Shown here piece by piece: positions 35,001 through 45,140 of a stretch of DNA of 64,000 nt; position 1 is the first letter of the stretch, and every line of letters begins with the position of its first letter. The position numbers and the translations under genes are program-made. Source of the stretch: Demequina iriomotensis (GTDB taxonomy: Bacteria; Actinomycetota; Actinomycetes; Actinomycetales; Demequinaceae); assembly GCF_000971395.1 (NCBI RefSeq), contig NZ_BBME01000012.1, forward strand, positions 1 through 64,000, read 5' to 3'. Under the pieces are notes generated by a model. That model saw only the letters and a list, made by a program, of their open reading frames with translations. It made no database searches and had not been told where the DNA came from.

Positions 35001-36240
35001 GGGCGCGTGCGCCACGATGGCGGCACACCCCTCGACCGGCTTGTACTACTGCGGCGGCTACTTCGGCGAGGTGCAGGAACGGACCCTCGAGCTGGGCGGG
35101 CCCACGCCTCACAGGCTCGACGTCCAGCACGGAGCGACAGGGACCCTCATGACCGCAGGAGGCGACCTGTTCGCGTTCTCCCGCCGCAGCCCCGTGCTCA
35201 CACGCTGGTCGCTCGACCGGGACGGTCCGGTGCACCGGGTGATCGGCACCCCCGGCGACATCATCGGCGACGGCTACCGCTCGGATGGCCAGGCGCTGCT
35301 GCTGTGCCACCTGGAGCAGCCCGACGGGCCGTGCGACTGGAAGGTACGGAACGTCGCACGGGACCGTGTCGAGCGCCACATCGACCTCGTGACGGAAGGC
35401 ACACCCGGCTGGGCGTCGGACGATGCGCTCCTCGCCTACTTCCCCCAGACGAACGACTTCGGGCGCTACGACCTCACCCAGCAGCGCCGGACCCTGACGT
35501 ACCCGATGGGACCGGAGGTGGACGAGAACTTCCGCAGCGGCTCCGGCACGCTGCAGCTCGCCGCCGACCCCGACGGAACCGTGTGGGCCTTCGACCTCGC
35601 GACCGGCGAGCGCGTGGGCCCGACCATCGACGTCGAGGGAGTGGCGTCGCACATCACGACCACTCCGGACGACTCGCTCGTCGCTGTGTCCTCCCACCTC
35701 GCGGGCGGCGGCGTCGGCGCCCAGGTCTTCGATCTCCGGACGGGCGAGGCAGTCTCGCCGTTCGTCGAAGGGCTCGAGAACGCCTCGATCAACGGCGACG
35801 GCCTTGTGGTCGCTCTGGTGGGCCAGATGATCGGCCGCTACACGCAGAAGCTCGAGCCGCTCGACACCTTCGAGGGCTCGCGTGCCGAGATCGGGGCCTT
35901 CCTGTTCGCCGCGGACGGGGATGTGTTCGTCTCGGAAGACCTCGACCAGCACAGCACGATGTACGAGTCTGCGACAGGCGAGCGTGTGGCTGGCCCCTTC
36001 GACTCGAGCGCGCCGTTCGCCTGGCCCGCCTGGCCGCGCCAGGATGGGCTCGAGGTGGCAGTGGACGAGGCGGACGGCATCGGCATCTGGACCCTCGAGC
36101 CCGATGCCCTGCGCGACGCCGCCTGCGCCTCGGCGGGCAGGGACCTCACCGCCGACGAGTGGGACACCTACCTCGCCCCGCTCGGCGACTGGCGCTCGAC
36201 CTGCGGCTTCGGCGACGAGCCGTGCGTCGCGTCGTCCTGA
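32074..36240 (+). CDS. SARP/BTAD-nSTAND NTPase-propeller transmembrane regulator
   Basis: The 1388-residue protein begins with an OmpR/SARP-like winged helix (about 1-90, MRVTVLGGRG..SPRERAVLEALL), a BTAD helical domain (about 95-235) and an NTPase domain with PYKGLAEYEPEDAELFFGRDD and Walker A GPSGIGKSS (about 297-305). After a helical region there is one transmembrane helix (about 655-678) and a C-terminal beta-propeller-like domain (about 700-1388) with repeated GxxVxxxDxxTG motifs and late cysteines. This predicts DNA binding inside and sensing outside the cell. The ATG at 32074 fits a leaderless promoter; longer upstream starts lack support. Confidence 0.82.
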   Translation: MRVTVLGGRGVSDEPRVSPRERAVLEALLVSRPSEASAASLAEALWADAPPSTWAKQLQASISRLRKAYGSDAIVTVAHGYRIVPRRSGGGLEVDADEFEEAIERARELAAGHEHPRAATMLERALGLWQGRPYAALEEWPPAHGEAERLSELRAAAEDDLLEARLAAGDHRAVAEQAAALCATEPYRERRWHALALAQYRCERQADSLSTVRRAQRLLIEELGIDPGASLVNLEQAILRHDEALLAAPAARPPSPDCPYKGLAEYEPEDAELFFGRDDDVSAVLDTLERTRFATVTGPSGIGKSSILRAGLIPALRRRGLAPVLLDADATAARAVETAGSRPIIVDDLGAALGDPDTASELCLALAAAHAAGALVCVAIQSRHLDGCAALPSLGPLVTSGLHLVAPPSADAIREVIEQPAVQSGLSIEHGLVDVVLHDASRVDSALPLLSHALAATWERRDGTTLTIEAYEATGGLAGAVARSAERVFGNLTAGQREECRAVMRRLVDVDAAGTVALHAADASAVDATQARAEAVARLVAARLLVARADDFLLAHEALTREWPRLSTWLDEDAETHRLVAHLAASARSWDASGRHVDDLYRGSRLAAALAWHEATADALADVERDFLAESIAHRDREASALAESAARDHRARRWARVLGAVGVVAAIAAVVLGGMAIASHRDASRQAHDAMVQTLADAVSGLVGSSRETAALVAVELGNTWPDDPRTRAALFDVAASHPDLVQAVVTPGSSGIAGATDGAGRIVVATAAGLEVRDPADLTVTASIADPSPTRADRAVAVADDGAVAVVLAQASGCATATTCGRLTSYDVASEAVLGTADATVPGSADVPLALAISPGGEVVATVGQGSGSVELRDATTLDVLRTVPGIVASGDDAVLAVAADGSFLVGSGGTIRSVDPATGRIVAAWTVDPAATGLGIAAMSDGRVLTSGPLHVALLDPENGEIAWTVTIPSDQEGACATMAAHPSTGLYYCGGYFGEVQERTLELGGPTPHRLDVQHGATGTLMTAGGDLFAFSRRSPVLTRWSLDRDGPVHRVIGTPGDIIGDGYRSDGQALLLCHLEQPDGPCDWKVRNVARDRVERHIDLVTEGTPGWASDDALLAYFPQTNDFGRYDLTQQRRTLTYPMGPEVDENFRSGSGTLQLAADPDGTVWAFDLATGERVGPTIDVEGVASHITTTPDDSLVAVSSHLAGGGVGAQVFDLRTGEAVSPFVEGLENASINGDGLVVALVGQMIGRYTQKLEPLDTFEGSRAEIGAFLFAADGDVFVSEDLDQHSTMYESATGERVAGPFDSSAPFAWPAWPRQDGLEVAVDEADGIGIWTLEPDALRDAACASAGRDLTADEWDTYLAPLGDWRSTCGFGDEPCVASS

Positions 36241-36247
36241 GGCACGG

Positions 36248-36281
36248 CGAAGGGGAGGCCCCGGGCGGGACCTCCCCTTCG
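36248..36281. terminator. bidirectional terminator between the SARP gene and ilvC
   Basis: CGAAGGGGAGG (36248-36258) and CCTCCCCTTCG (36271-36281), perfect 11-bp arms, 12-nt loop, between two convergent genes. Confidence 0.7.
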
Positions 36282-36302
36282 CGTCGGCTCAGGTGAGCGG
36301 GA

Positions 36303-37901
<1,599 letters not shown>

Positions 37902-39773
37902 TCAGTCCTCCCGGTCCCACTCGGGCGCGATGCCCTTGGCGTACTGGATCTCGTCGTTCGACTTGCCGGCGGCGACCATCGGCCACACCATCGCGTCGCG
38001 CGAGACGGTGAAGTCCACCACCACGGGCTGGTCGTCGATCTCGTTCGCGCGCTTGATGGTCGCGTCGACGTCCGCGTCGGACTCGCAGCGCAGGCCCACG
38101 CAGCCCATCGCGTCGGCGAGCTTGACGAAGTCGGGGACGCGGCGCGTGCCGTGGCCGGTGTGAAGGTCGGTGTTGGAGTAGCGGCCCTCGTAGAACAGCG
38201 TCTGCCACTGGCGCACCATGCCGAGCGACGAATTGTTGATGATCGCGACCTTGATCGGGATCTCGTTGATCGCGCAGGTGACCAGCTCCTGGTTGGTCAT
38301 CTGGAAGCAGCCGTCGCCGTCGATCGCCCACACCTGTTTGTCGGGCACGCCCACCTGGGCACCCATCGCGCCGGGCACCGAGAAGCCCATGGTGCCGAGA
38401 CCGCCCGAGTTGATCCACGTGTTGGGGTGCTCGTACTTGATGAACTGGCTTGCCCACATCTGGTGCTGGCCCACGCCGGCCGTGTAGATGGTCCGATCCG
38501 GGTCGTTGAGCTCGCCGAGGCGCTGGATCACGTGCTGAGGGCTCGACAGCTTGTCCTGCGTGGGCGTGTAGCCGAGCGCGAACGTGGTGCGCCAGTCGTC
38601 CAGCTGCGCCCACCAGGCCTCGAGGTCCGGCTTGCCGTGACGCTCGTGCTCCGCGGCGAGCGCGGGGACCAGGGCCTCGAACACGTCCTTGAGGTCGCCG
38701 ACGATCGGCACGTCGACGGCGCGGTTCTTGCCGATCTCCGCGGGGTCGATGTCGGCATGGACGATGGTCGCGTGCGGGGCGAACGAGTTGAGCGCGCCCG
38801 TGACGCGGTCGTCGAAGCGCGCACCGAGCGAGACCACCAGGTCCGCCTTCTGCATCGACGCGACGGCCGCGACCGTGCCGTGCATGCCGGGCATGCCCAG
38901 GTGCTGCGGGTGCGAGTCGGGCAGCGCACCGCGCGCCATCAGCGTGGTCACCACCGCGGCGCCCGACAGGTCGACCAGCTTGCGCAGACCGGCCGATGCG
39001 CCCGAACGGATCACGCCGCCGCCCACGTACAGCACGGGGCGGCGCGCGGTGGCGAGCAGGCGCGCGGCCTCCTGGATGGTCTTCTGGTGCGGCCGGGCGC
39101 CCGCGTTGAAGCCGGGCAGCTCGATGCGGCCGGGCCACTGGAACGTGGTGGTCGCCTGCTGCGCCGACTTGGCGATGTCCACCAGCACGGGGCCGGGACG
39201 GCCGTGGCTCGCGATGTAGAAGGCCTCGGCGATGGCCCGCGGGATCTCGGCCGGGTCCGTCACCAGCACGTTGTGCTTGGTGATGGGCGCCGTGATGCCG
39301 ACGATGTCCGCCTCCTGGAAGGCGTCCGTGCCGATCATCGCGGCGCCGACCTGCCCGGTGATGGCGACCATCGGGATCGAGTCCATGTTCGCGTCCGCGA
39401 TCGGGGTGACCAGGTTGGTGGCACCCGGCCCCGAGGTCGCGATGCACACGCCGACCTTGCCGGTCGCGTGGGCGTAGCCCTGCGCCGCATGGCCCGCGCC
39501 CTGCTCGTGGCGGACCAGGATGTGGCGCAGCTTCTGCGAGTCCATGAGCGGGTCGTAGGTCGGGAGGATCGCGCCGCCCGGGATCCCGAAGACGTCGGTC
39601 GCGCCGGCGCACTCGAGCGCACGGATGATCGCCTCGGCGCCGGTCATCTGGACGCCGTTGAGGGCGGGATCCGGATTCGACTGCGGCGTGGGGCGCGCCA
39701 GCGTGGACGCACCGGGCGCCTGGCGGGCGATGCGGGCCGCGGGCACGCCCGGCTTGGCCTGAACCTGAGCCAT
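37902..39773 (-). CDS. ilvB: acetolactate synthase large subunit
   Basis: The 623-residue thiamine diphosphate enzyme condenses two pyruvates, or pyruvate with 2-oxobutyrate. Landmarks: catalytic Glu in [40 protein letters not shown], and the ThDP motif [15 protein letters not shown]...[12 protein letters not shown]. The first 40 or so residues are an Ala/Pro-rich extension. ATG at 39773 follows GGAGAGA. Upstream lies an attenuator with a leader peptide at 39885-39926. Confidence 0.95.
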   Translation of the reverse strand: MAQVQAKPGVPAARIARQAPGASTLARPTPQSNPDPALNGVQMTGAEAIIRALECAGATDVFGIPGGAILPTYDPLMDSQKLRHILVRHEQGAGHAAQGYAHATGKVGVCIATSGPGATNLVTPIADANMDSIPMVAITGQVGAAMIGTDAFQEADIVGITAPITKHNVLVTDPAEIPRAIAEAFYIASHGRPGPVLVDIAKSAQQATTTFQWPGRIELPGFNAGARPHQKTIQEAARLLATARRPVLYVGGGVIRSGASAGLRKLVDLSGAAVVTTLMARGALPDSHPQHLGMPGMHGTVAAVASMQKADLVVSLGARFDDRVTGALNSFAPHATIVHADIDPAEIGKNRAVDVPIVGDLKDVFEALVPALAAEHERHGKPDLEAWWAQLDDWRTTFALGYTPTQDKLSSPQHVIQRLGELNDPDRTIYTAGVGQHQMWASQFIKYEHPNTWINSGGLGTMGFSVPGAMGAQVGVPDKQVWAIDGDGCFQMTNQELVTCAINEIPIKVAIINNSSLGMVRQWQTLFYEGRYSNTDLHTGHGTRRVPDFVKLADAMGCVGLRCESDADVDATIKRANEIDDQPVVVDFTVSRDAMVWPMVAAGKSNDEIQYAKGIAPEWDRED

Positions 39774-39828
39774 CTTCTCTCCTGGGGGTCGGGGTGAGGC
39801 GGTCCTCGCGTCCGCCTCGCATGAAAGA

Positions 39829-39854
39829 ACCCCTCCGCCTGGCGGCTTCGGGGT
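39829..39854 (-). terminator. ilvB attenuator terminator
   Basis: On the minus strand ACCCC (39850-39854) pairs with GGGGT (39829-39833), with CCGCC/GGCGG inside, followed by TTCTTTC (39823-39829), the only U-rich run of this kind near a stem in the ilv region. It lies between the leader peptide stop and the ilvB start. Confidence 0.65.
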
Positions 39855-39884
39855 CGGCGCGCGGACGATGCGTGGGTCTCGGGG

Positions 39885-39926
39885 CTAGTCCGCGCGCCCG
39901 ATAACTCGTACGAGGATCGTCTGCAT
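39885..39926 (-). CDS. ilvB leader peptide (attenuation)
   Basis: The 13-codon ORF encodes MQTILVRVIGRAD: Ile, Leu, Val, Val and Ile make up five of the first nine codons. Such leaders sense charged branched-chain tRNAs: stalling lets an antiterminator form, smooth translation lets the downstream stem at 39829-39854 end transcription. The ORF is about 110 bp before ilvB on the same strand. No strong ribosome site is visible, so it may be translated from a leaderless transcript. Length and composition are direct evidence; the mechanism is by analogy with ilvB leaders of other actinobacteria. Confidence 0.8.
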   Translation of the reverse strand: MQTILVRVIGRAD

Positions 39927-40030
39927 GGATGCGACTCTACGCCCGGGTCCGGGCGGGTGTCACCACAGGGGCACCTAATCTCACATCGTGGTTCACCATC
40001 TTGAAATATGAGACGCAAGCGTGCGGTGCC

Positions 40031-40075
40031 GGGTCCCAGTGCGCCGGGTCACAGTGCGCCGGGTCACAGTGCGCC
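40031..40075. repeat. three 15-bp tandem repeats
   Basis: GGGTC(C/A)CAGTGCGCC occurs three times head to tail (40031, 40046, 40061), the first differing by one base. Confidence 0.8.
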
Positions 40076-40080
40076 GCGCT

Positions 40081-40161
40081 CACAAGTCACGCGCCACCGC
40101 TCCCCCGATCCGGATGCACACGGAGCCTCGTGAGCGAGCAGCCCGGAATCCGTGACTTGTG
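40081..40161. repeat. 11-bp inverted repeat
   Basis: CACAAGTCACG (40081-40091) and CGTGACTTGTG (40151-40161) are perfect inverted arms around 59 bp, directly following the 15-bp tandem repeats. Role unknown. Confidence 0.6.
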
Positions 40162-40180
40162 CTGGCGCGGCGGCCCGAAA

Positions 40181-40234
40181 GCCCGGGAGGCCCCGCACCA
40201 TTCCCCCGAGGGGACGATGCGGGGCCTCCCGGGC
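40181..40234 (-). terminator. ilvD terminator
   Basis: GCCCGGGAGGCCCCGCA (40181-40197) and TGCGGGGCCTCCCGGGC (40218-40234) form a perfect 17-bp stem 14 bp beyond the ilvD stop. No U-tract. The right arm contains one of the GGACGATGC 9-mers next to it (40212-40220). Confidence 0.8.
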
Positions 40235-40247
40235 GTCTCCGCGCGGC

Positions 40248-41945
40248 TCAGCTGAGGACGGCACCCTTCGAGGCCGAGCCCACGAGCTTCTGGTACTTGC
40301 CGAGCACGCCCTTGGTGAAGCGCGCCGGGATGGGCTCCCAGCCCTCCTGGCGGGCGGCGAGCTCCTCGTCGGAGACGTGCAGCTCGAGCGTGCCGTGGGC
40401 GACGTCGAGCGTGATCCTGTCGCCGTCCCGCACGAACGCGATGGGGCCGCCGTCGACCGCCTCGGGGGCGATGTGACCCACGCACAGACCGGTGGTGCCG
40501 CCGGAGAAGCGACCGTCGGTCACCAGGAGCACGTCCTTGCCCAGGCCGGCGCCCTTGATGGCCGCGGTGATGGCGAGCATCTCGCGCATGCCGGGGCCGC
40601 CCTTGGGGCCCTCGTAGCGGATGACGACGCAGTCGCCCTTCTGGATCTCGCCGGCCTCGAGGGCGTCGAGCGCGGCACGCTCCCGGTCGAACACGCGCGC
40701 GGTGGCCTCGAACACGTCGTCGTCGAAGCCGGCCGACTTCACCACGGCGCCCTCGGGGGCGAGCGAACCGTGCAGGATGGTGATTCCACCGGACTTGTGG
40801 ATCGGGTTGTTGAGCGCACGCACCACGCGGCCGTCGATCTTCGCCGGCTTGAGCTCGTCCATGTTCTCGGCGAGGGTCTTGCCGGTGACGGTCATGACGT
40901 CGCCGTGCATGAGGCCGGCGTCGAGCAGGGTCTTCATGACGGCGGGCACGCCGCCCACGCGGTCGACGTCGTTCATGACGAACTGGCCGAACGGCTTGAG
41001 ATCGCCCAGATGCGGGACCTTCGCGGCGACTCGCGCGAAGTCGTCGAGCGTAAGGTCGACCTCGGCCTCGTTCGCGATCGCGAGCAGGTGGAGCACCGCG
41101 TTGGTCGAGCCGCCGAAGGCCATGACCACGGCGATCGCGTTCTCGAACGCCTCCTTGGTCATGATCTGCCGCGCCGTGATGCCGAGGCGCAGCATGTTCA
41201 CCACGGCCTCGCCCGACTTGTGCGCGTAGTAGTCGCGGCGGCGGTCGGCGCTCGGCGGGGCGGCGGAGCCGGGGATCGACATGCCGAGGGCCTCGCCCAC
41301 GGACGCCATCGTGTTCGCGGTGTACATGCCGCCGCACGCGCCTTCGCCCGGGCAGATCGCCTTCTCGATCGCGAGGCGGTCCTCCTCGGACATGAGGCCC
41401 GCGGCGCACGCGCCCACCGCCTCGAACGCGTCGATGATGGTGACGTCCTTCTCGGTGCCGTCCGAGAGCTTCACGTGGCCCGGCATGATCGAGCCCGCAT
41501 AGAGGAACACGCTCGCGAGGTCCAGGCGCGCGGCGGCCATGAGCATGCCTGGAAGCGACTTGTCGCAACCGGCGAGCAGGACGCTGCCGTCGAGCCGCTC
41601 CGCCATCATCACGGTCTCGACGGAGTCCGCGATCAGGTCGCGCGAGACGAGCGAGTAGTGCATGCCCTCATGGCCCATCGAGATGCCGTCGGAGACGGAG
41701 ATGGTGCCGAACTCGAGCGGGTAGCCGCCGCCCGCGTGGACGCCGTTCTTCGACGCGGCCGCGAGGCGCTGCAGCGAGAGGTTGCAGGGGGTGATCTCGT
41801 TCCACGACGAGGCGATGCCGATCTGCGGCTTCGCGAAGTCGTCGTCACCGAGACCGACCGCACGGAGCATGCCGCGCGACGCGGTCGCCTCCAGGCCATC
41901 GGTGACCTGGCGCGAGCGGGGCTTGATGTCGGGAGTCTGCGTCAT
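40248..41945 (-). CDS. ilvD: dihydroxy-acid dehydratase
   Basis: The 565-residue iron-sulfur enzyme dehydrates dihydroxy acids in valine/isoleucine synthesis. Cluster cysteines lie in [23 protein letters not shown] and [29 protein letters not shown] and [14 protein letters not shown] are also typical. ATG at 41945; TAGACT lies 7 nt before it, so the mRNA may be leaderless. It is transcribed separately from ilvBNC and ends at a strong terminator. Confidence 0.94.
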   Translation of the reverse strand: MTQTPDIKPRSRQVTDGLEATASRGMLRAVGLGDDDFAKPQIGIASSWNEITPCNLSLQRLAAASKNGVHAGGGYPLEFGTISVSDGISMGHEGMHYSLVSRDLIADSVETVMMAERLDGSVLLAGCDKSLPGMLMAAARLDLASVFLYAGSIMPGHVKLSDGTEKDVTIIDAFEAVGACAAGLMSEEDRLAIEKAICPGEGACGGMYTANTMASVGEALGMSIPGSAAPPSADRRRDYYAHKSGEAVVNMLRLGITARQIMTKEAFENAIAVVMAFGGSTNAVLHLLAIANEAEVDLTLDDFARVAAKVPHLGDLKPFGQFVMNDVDRVGGVPAVMKTLLDAGLMHGDVMTVTGKTLAENMDELKPAKIDGRVVRALNNPIHKSGGITILHGSLAPEGAVVKSAGFDDDVFEATARVFDRERAALDALEAGEIQKGDCVVIRYEGPKGGPGMREMLAITAAIKGAGLGKDVLLVTDGRFSGGTTGLCVGHIAPEAVDGGPIAFVRDGDRITLDVAHGTLELHVSDEELAARQEGWEPIPARFTKGVLGKYQKLVGSASKGAVLS

Positions 41946-42071
41946 ACGCGCGAGTCTAGGGCGCCTGCGTGGGACGTGGTGCCCGCATCGTGGACAGGGA
42001 CGATGCGAGAACGGGGCCGGCACGGCGAGGCGAGGTCGCGGCGTGCCGGCATGGCCATGGTCGCGTGGACG

Positions 42072-42243
42072 TCCTCCGCGTTTTCATGCATGTCGCGACA
42101 GCCGGCACCTCGCGCGACAGCCGGCACGTCACGACAGCCCGCACGCCGCGACAGTCGGCACCTCGCGCGACAGCCGGTACGCCGCGCCAGGCATTGCGCC
42201 ACGCGACGTGACGCTGTCGCATCCCGCATGAATTCGCGGAGGA
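42072..42243. repeat. inverted repeat enclosing a tandem array, same family as 28063-28148
   Basis: The 30-nt arms 42072-42101 and 42214-42243 match in blocks TCCTCCGCG, TTCATGC and GCGACAG, with short mismatched stretches between. The outer block CTCCGCG..TTCATGC also starts the arms at 28063-28148. Downstream of the acetyltransferase gene it could also act as terminator. Confidence 0.55.
42095..42183. repeat. five imperfect 17-19 bp tandem repeats
   Basis: Unit (GC)GCGACAGCCGGCACCTC, copies starting at 42095, 42112, 42131, 42148 and 42165, with substitutions. There are no unique spacers, so it is not a CRISPR array. Confidence 0.7.
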
Positions 42244-42272
42244 GCCGTGGAGGGACCACGTCACCCCTCGCG

Positions 42273-42674
42273 TCACGCTCCCTGGGGGAGCTCCATGCCC
42301 GGCGCATCCGGCGGCCGCGACACGAAGCCGTGGCGCGTGTAGAACGGCGCTCGACCCCGCGCGGCGAACAGCTGCACCTGGGTGATCCCCGCGCAGCGTG
42401 CGGTCTCGACGAGCCGGGCCAGGATCTCCGTCCCGACCCCGGATCCCCGGAGGTCCTCACGCACGATCATCTCGTTGACATACGCGTGCAGCGCGCCATC
42501 GGAGACGAGCCGCCCGACGCCGACGAGCACCCCCTCCGGGTCGCGCGCGCTGCACACCGCCCAGCTGCCCGCGAGAGCGCGGGCGCAATGGTCCTCCGTG
42601 GGCGCACCCCACCCGGTGGCGAGGTACAGCGCACGGAACTCGTCGGCCCGAGGCGCAGACATGGCGTAGTCCAT
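42273..42674 (-). CDS. GNAT-family N-acetyltransferase
   Basis: The 133-residue protein has the acetyl-CoA motif VREDLRGSGVGTEILARLVETAR and a closing ARGRAPFYTRHGFV segment typical of GNAT enzymes. Substrate unknown. ATG at 42674; an ATG four codons later is an alternative. It is divergent from the MerR gene, and the 75 bp between them carry the palindrome at 42718-42732, so it may share that regulator. Confidence 0.82.
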   Translation of the reverse strand: MDYAMSAPRADEFRALYLATGWGAPTEDHCARALAGSWAVCSARDPEGVLVGVGRLVSDGALHAYVNEMIVREDLRGSGVGTEILARLVETARCAGITQVQLFAARGRAPFYTRHGFVSRPPDAPGMELPQGA

Positions 42675-42711
42675 GGACCGACGTTACGTGGCCCGGACCG
42701 CGAAACGGCGC

Positions 42712-42740
42712 TTGACGTTGACGTGGCGTCAACTCCTACC
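42712..42740 (+). promoter_or_regulatory. promoter and palindromic operator of the MerR gene
   Basis: TTGACG occurs twice (42712-42717, 42718-42723); the second copy with CGTCAA (42727-42732) makes a perfect 6-3-6 palindrome. CCTACC (42735-42740) is a possible -10, ending 9 nt before the ATG at 42750. Confidence 0.5.
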
Positions 42741-42749
42741 GTGGTCGGC

Positions 42750-43499
42750 ATGGACCTCGACATCGCCTCCGTCGCCCGCGCCACGGGCCTCACGAGCCGC
42801 ACCCTGCGTCACTACGACGCGATCGGCCTGCTGCCGCCCGCGTGGACGGCGCACGACGGACGGCGCCGCTACGGCGAGGCCGAGCTCCTGAGACTGCAGC
42901 ACATCCTGGTGCTGCGCGAGCTCGGCGTGCCCCTCGAGACCATCGCGCGCATCGTCGACACCGACGATGCACAGGTCACCGCCGCGCTCATGCGCGAGCA
43001 CCACACCGCGCTCCTGGCGGAGCGCGATCGCTTCGCCGCGCTCGCCGCCACCGTCGAGCGCTCCCTCACCCGCATCGAGAAGGGACTGCCCATGACCGCC
43101 GACGACATGTTCGAGGGTTTCGACCACGCCGCCTACGAGCCCGAGGCGCGGGAGCGCTGGGGGGACGATGCGGTGGCGCGGTCGAACGCCGCGTGGAAGC
43201 GCCTGGCCCCCGACGGGCAGCGCGCGCACCTCGCGGAGCACGAGGCGATCGCCGAGGCACTGGCACGCCTCGCGACCGCGGACGCGGACCCGGCCGCCGC
43301 CGAGGTGCAGGCGCTGGTCGCGCGCCACCACGCCTGGGTGTCGCTGTTCTGGACGCCCGGCCGCGAGGCGTACGCGGGCCTGGGCCGGATGTACGTCGAC
43401 GACCCTCGGTTCCGCGCGACCTACGACAAGAACGGGGACGGCACCGCCGCGCTCCTGCGCGACGCGATCGCGATCCACGCGGAGACGCTTCCCGACTGA
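42750..43499 (+). CDS. MerR-family regulator with TipAS ligand domain
   Basis: The 249-residue protein has a MerR winged helix (IASVARATGLTSRTLRHYDAIGLLPPA, 5-31), a coiled-coil linker (about 75-112) and a C-terminal TipAS domain (DMFEGFDHAAYEPEARERWGDDA...YVDDPRFRATYDKN). TipA-type regulators bind thiopeptides or other multidrug ligands and activate promoters. It probably autoregulates through TTGACGTGGCGTCAA-like DNA. A similar half-site upstream of the second FMN reductase (44345-44378) suggests a local regulon. Confidence 0.87.
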   Translation: MDLDIASVARATGLTSRTLRHYDAIGLLPPAWTAHDGRRRYGEAELLRLQHILVLRELGVPLETIARIVDTDDAQVTAALMREHHTALLAERDRFAALAATVERSLTRIEKGLPMTADDMFEGFDHAAYEPEARERWGDDAVARSNAAWKRLAPDGQRAHLAEHEAIAEALARLATADADPAAAEVQALVARHHAWVSLFWTPGREAYAGLGRMYVDDPRFRATYDKNGDGTAALLRDAIAIHAETLPD

Positions 43500-43601
43500 C
43501 CGCGAGACTCTCCTGTCGCCACCAGGTGCATCGCGGCGATCGGACGCCTACGGTGGCGACAGGGGCACGGCGGTCCGGCGACCGTGCGGGGAGGGGCAGC
43601 G

Positions 43602-44288
43602 ATGGTGACGGTCGGCCTGCTTGTCGGCCATCTGCCCCAGGCGCGCGCCGCGTCCCTGCTCGCGGGCCTGCTCCGCGAATCCGCCCCCGACGGCGCCACG
43701 ATCGTCGAGCTGGAGCCGACCGCGCTGCCGGCCCACGCGCCGTTCGCCGACACGCCCCTGCCCGAGGCCGGCGTCGCGTGGCGGCAACGGATCGAGGAGG
43801 TCGACGGCCTGCTGGTGGTCGCACCGACGCATGGGCGCTCGGTGCCCGGCTCGCTCAAGCACCTCATCGACTGGGCCTGCGCCGAACCGTCGACGCTCGA
43901 GGGCAAGCCTGTCGTGATCGCAGGCGCCGCGGCGCCCGGCGCCGGGACCTTCCTCGCGATGGTGCGACTGCGGAGCTTCCTCACCGACGCGGGCGCCGCC
44001 GTCATGGGCCAGCCCGAACGTCAGCTCACCGTCAGCGCCGAGGACTTCGAGTCGAGCGGCGCGTGCCGGACCCCCGATCTCGCGGCGCAGGCGAGCGTGC
44101 TGGCCCACGCCGCGGCCGAGTACGTCACGCATGTGGCGCGCGTCGGCGCCTCAGGCCCGATCCCGGTGGTGCCGTCGGACCCGGTCGCGCGTGTGCGCGC
44201 CGCGACGCCCGGACCGGCGAGCCCCGCCGCAGGAATGCCCTCGCTCGTGGACACGGTGGCGCTCGCCCCGCCCGTCGACCAGCAGTAG
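43602..44288 (+). CDS. NADPH-dependent FMN reductase-like flavoprotein
   Basis: The 228-residue protein has the flavodoxin-like fold of FMN reductases: VGLLVGHLP at the start, LLVVAPTHGRSVPGSLKHLIDWA as the flavin loop and GKPVVIAGAAAPGAGTFLA. The phosphate loop lacks the usual GSxRxxS. A C-terminal Pro/Ala-rich tail of about 50 residues is unusual. ATG at 43602 with GGGAGGGG. It precedes a more canonical FMN reductase by 157 bp. Confidence 0.75.
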   Translation: MVTVGLLVGHLPQARAASLLAGLLRESAPDGATIVELEPTALPAHAPFADTPLPEAGVAWRQRIEEVDGLLVVAPTHGRSVPGSLKHLIDWACAEPSTLEGKPVVIAGAAAPGAGTFLAMVRLRSFLTDAGAAVMGQPERQLTVSAEDFESSGACRTPDLAAQASVLAHAAAEYVTHVARVGASGPIPVVPSDPVARVRAATPGPASPAAGMPSLVDTVALAPPVDQQ

Positions 44289-44344
44289 GCCGGCCGCGCC
44301 GTCGCATCGTGACTGCGCGAGGGCATCGTCACCCTCGACTTGGT

Positions 44345-44378
44345 TGATACGTCATCATCTGGAATAGTTGACGTGTCA
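44345..44378. promoter_or_regulatory. inverted repeat upstream of the second FMN reductase
   Basis: TGATACGTCA (44345-44354) and TGACGTGTCA (44369-44378) are inverted with one mismatch, centred 24 bp apart. TTGGTT and AATAGT nearby could be -35 and -10. The half-site resembles the palindrome upstream of the MerR gene. Confidence 0.45.
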
Positions 44379-44445
44379 CCGTCGTTGCGATGACCGTCCG
44401 ACGCCGTTGTCGGCGCCTCCCACCCACTCTGAACAGGAGACTCCC

Positions 44446-45009
44446 ATGACCCGCATCGGAATCATCGTCGGCTCCATCGCCGACGCGTCCATCAACCGCC
44501 AGGTCGCCAACGTGCTGCCCGGTCTCGCCGCGAGCGACGACGTCGAGTTCGTCTTCCTCGAGTACAAGGACCTGCCGTTCTACGACTACGCGCAGGATGC
44601 CGACTACCCGCAGGTCGCGCGCGACTGGAAGCAGGCCATCGCCGACGTCGACGGCGTCATCATCGTGACCCCGGAGTACTCGCGCTCCATCCCCGGCGTA
44701 CTCAAGAACGCCCTCGACTGGTCGGCCCGCCCGTGGGGCCAGGGCTCGTTCGCGGGCAAGCCGGTCGCGATCATGGGCGCGTCGATCGGTGCAGCCGGGA
44801 CCGCCGCGGCGCAGCAGCACCTCCGCGCGATCCTCGGCCACTACGACGCCCCGACCATGGGCCAGCCGGAGACCTTCTTCCACTACCGCGCCGACGCCTT
44901 CGGCACCGACGGCTCGCTCCAGGACGAGGCCTCGGCCGCGGTCCTCAGCGGCTTCGTCAACGCGGCTGTCGCGCACGTCGAGAAGCACGCGCCGGTCGCC
45001 GTCGCGTAA
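44446..45009 (+). CDS. NADPH-dependent FMN reductase
   Basis: The 187-residue flavoprotein shows IGIIVGSIADASINRQVA (phosphate loop), VIIVTPEYSRSIPGVLKNALDWSARP (flavin loop) and KPVAIMGASIGAAGTAAAQQHLR, canonical for the ArsH/SsuE/ChrR-like FMN reductases that reduce quinones, azo dyes or metals. ATG at 44446 with AGGAG. It ends at a strong terminator (45028-45061). Regulation by the TipA-like protein is inferred from the operator-like repeat. Confidence 0.87.
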   Translation: MTRIGIIVGSIADASINRQVANVLPGLAASDDVEFVFLEYKDLPFYDYAQDADYPQVARDWKQAIADVDGVIIVTPEYSRSIPGVLKNALDWSARPWGQGSFAGKPVAIMGASIGAAGTAAAQQHLRAILGHYDAPTMGQPETFFHYRADAFGTDGSLQDEASAAVLSGFVNAAVAHVEKHAPVAVA

Positions 45010-45027
45010 CGCCTCGCACCGCCTCGC

Positions 45028-45061
45028 AGGGTCCCGTCCGGCATGTGCCGGGCGGGACCCT
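45028..45061 (+). terminator. terminator after the FMN reductase
   Basis: AGGGTCCCGTCCGGC (45028-45042) and GCCGGGCGGGACCCT (45047-45061) form a 15-bp stem with one G-U pair and an ATGT loop, followed by TCGCTTG. Confidence 0.75.
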
Positions 45062-45140
45062 TCGCTTGCGTGACGGGGAGCCGCCGGGCGCACCCGACCG
45101 CCTCGCCCTCAGTAGCATGCGCACACGACAGGAGGCCCCC

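Larger units (their letters stand above)
39927..40180. other. intergenic region between the ilvB leader and ilvD terminator
   Basis: I see no gene here. It holds the presumed ilvB promoter area (not resolved), three 15-bp tandem repeats at 40031-40075 and 11-bp inverted arms at 40081-40091 and 40151-40161. Confidence 0.5.
41946..42272. other. intergenic region upstream of ilvD with repeats
   Basis: No gene is supported in these 327 bp. It contains inverted arms 42072-42101 and 42214-42243 that enclose five imperfect 17-19 bp tandem repeats (42095-42183), and one GGACGATGC at 41998. Confidence 0.6.

Noticed and set aside
33412-35952. An 846-codon open frame antisense to the SARP-NTPase gene
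   Set aside because: Composition is typical of a shadow frame and the plus-strand gene has clear domains across the same DNA.
42095-42183. Short regularly spaced repeats as a CRISPR array
   Set aside because: Units are imperfect and directly adjacent with no unique spacers, and no cas gene is in the window.
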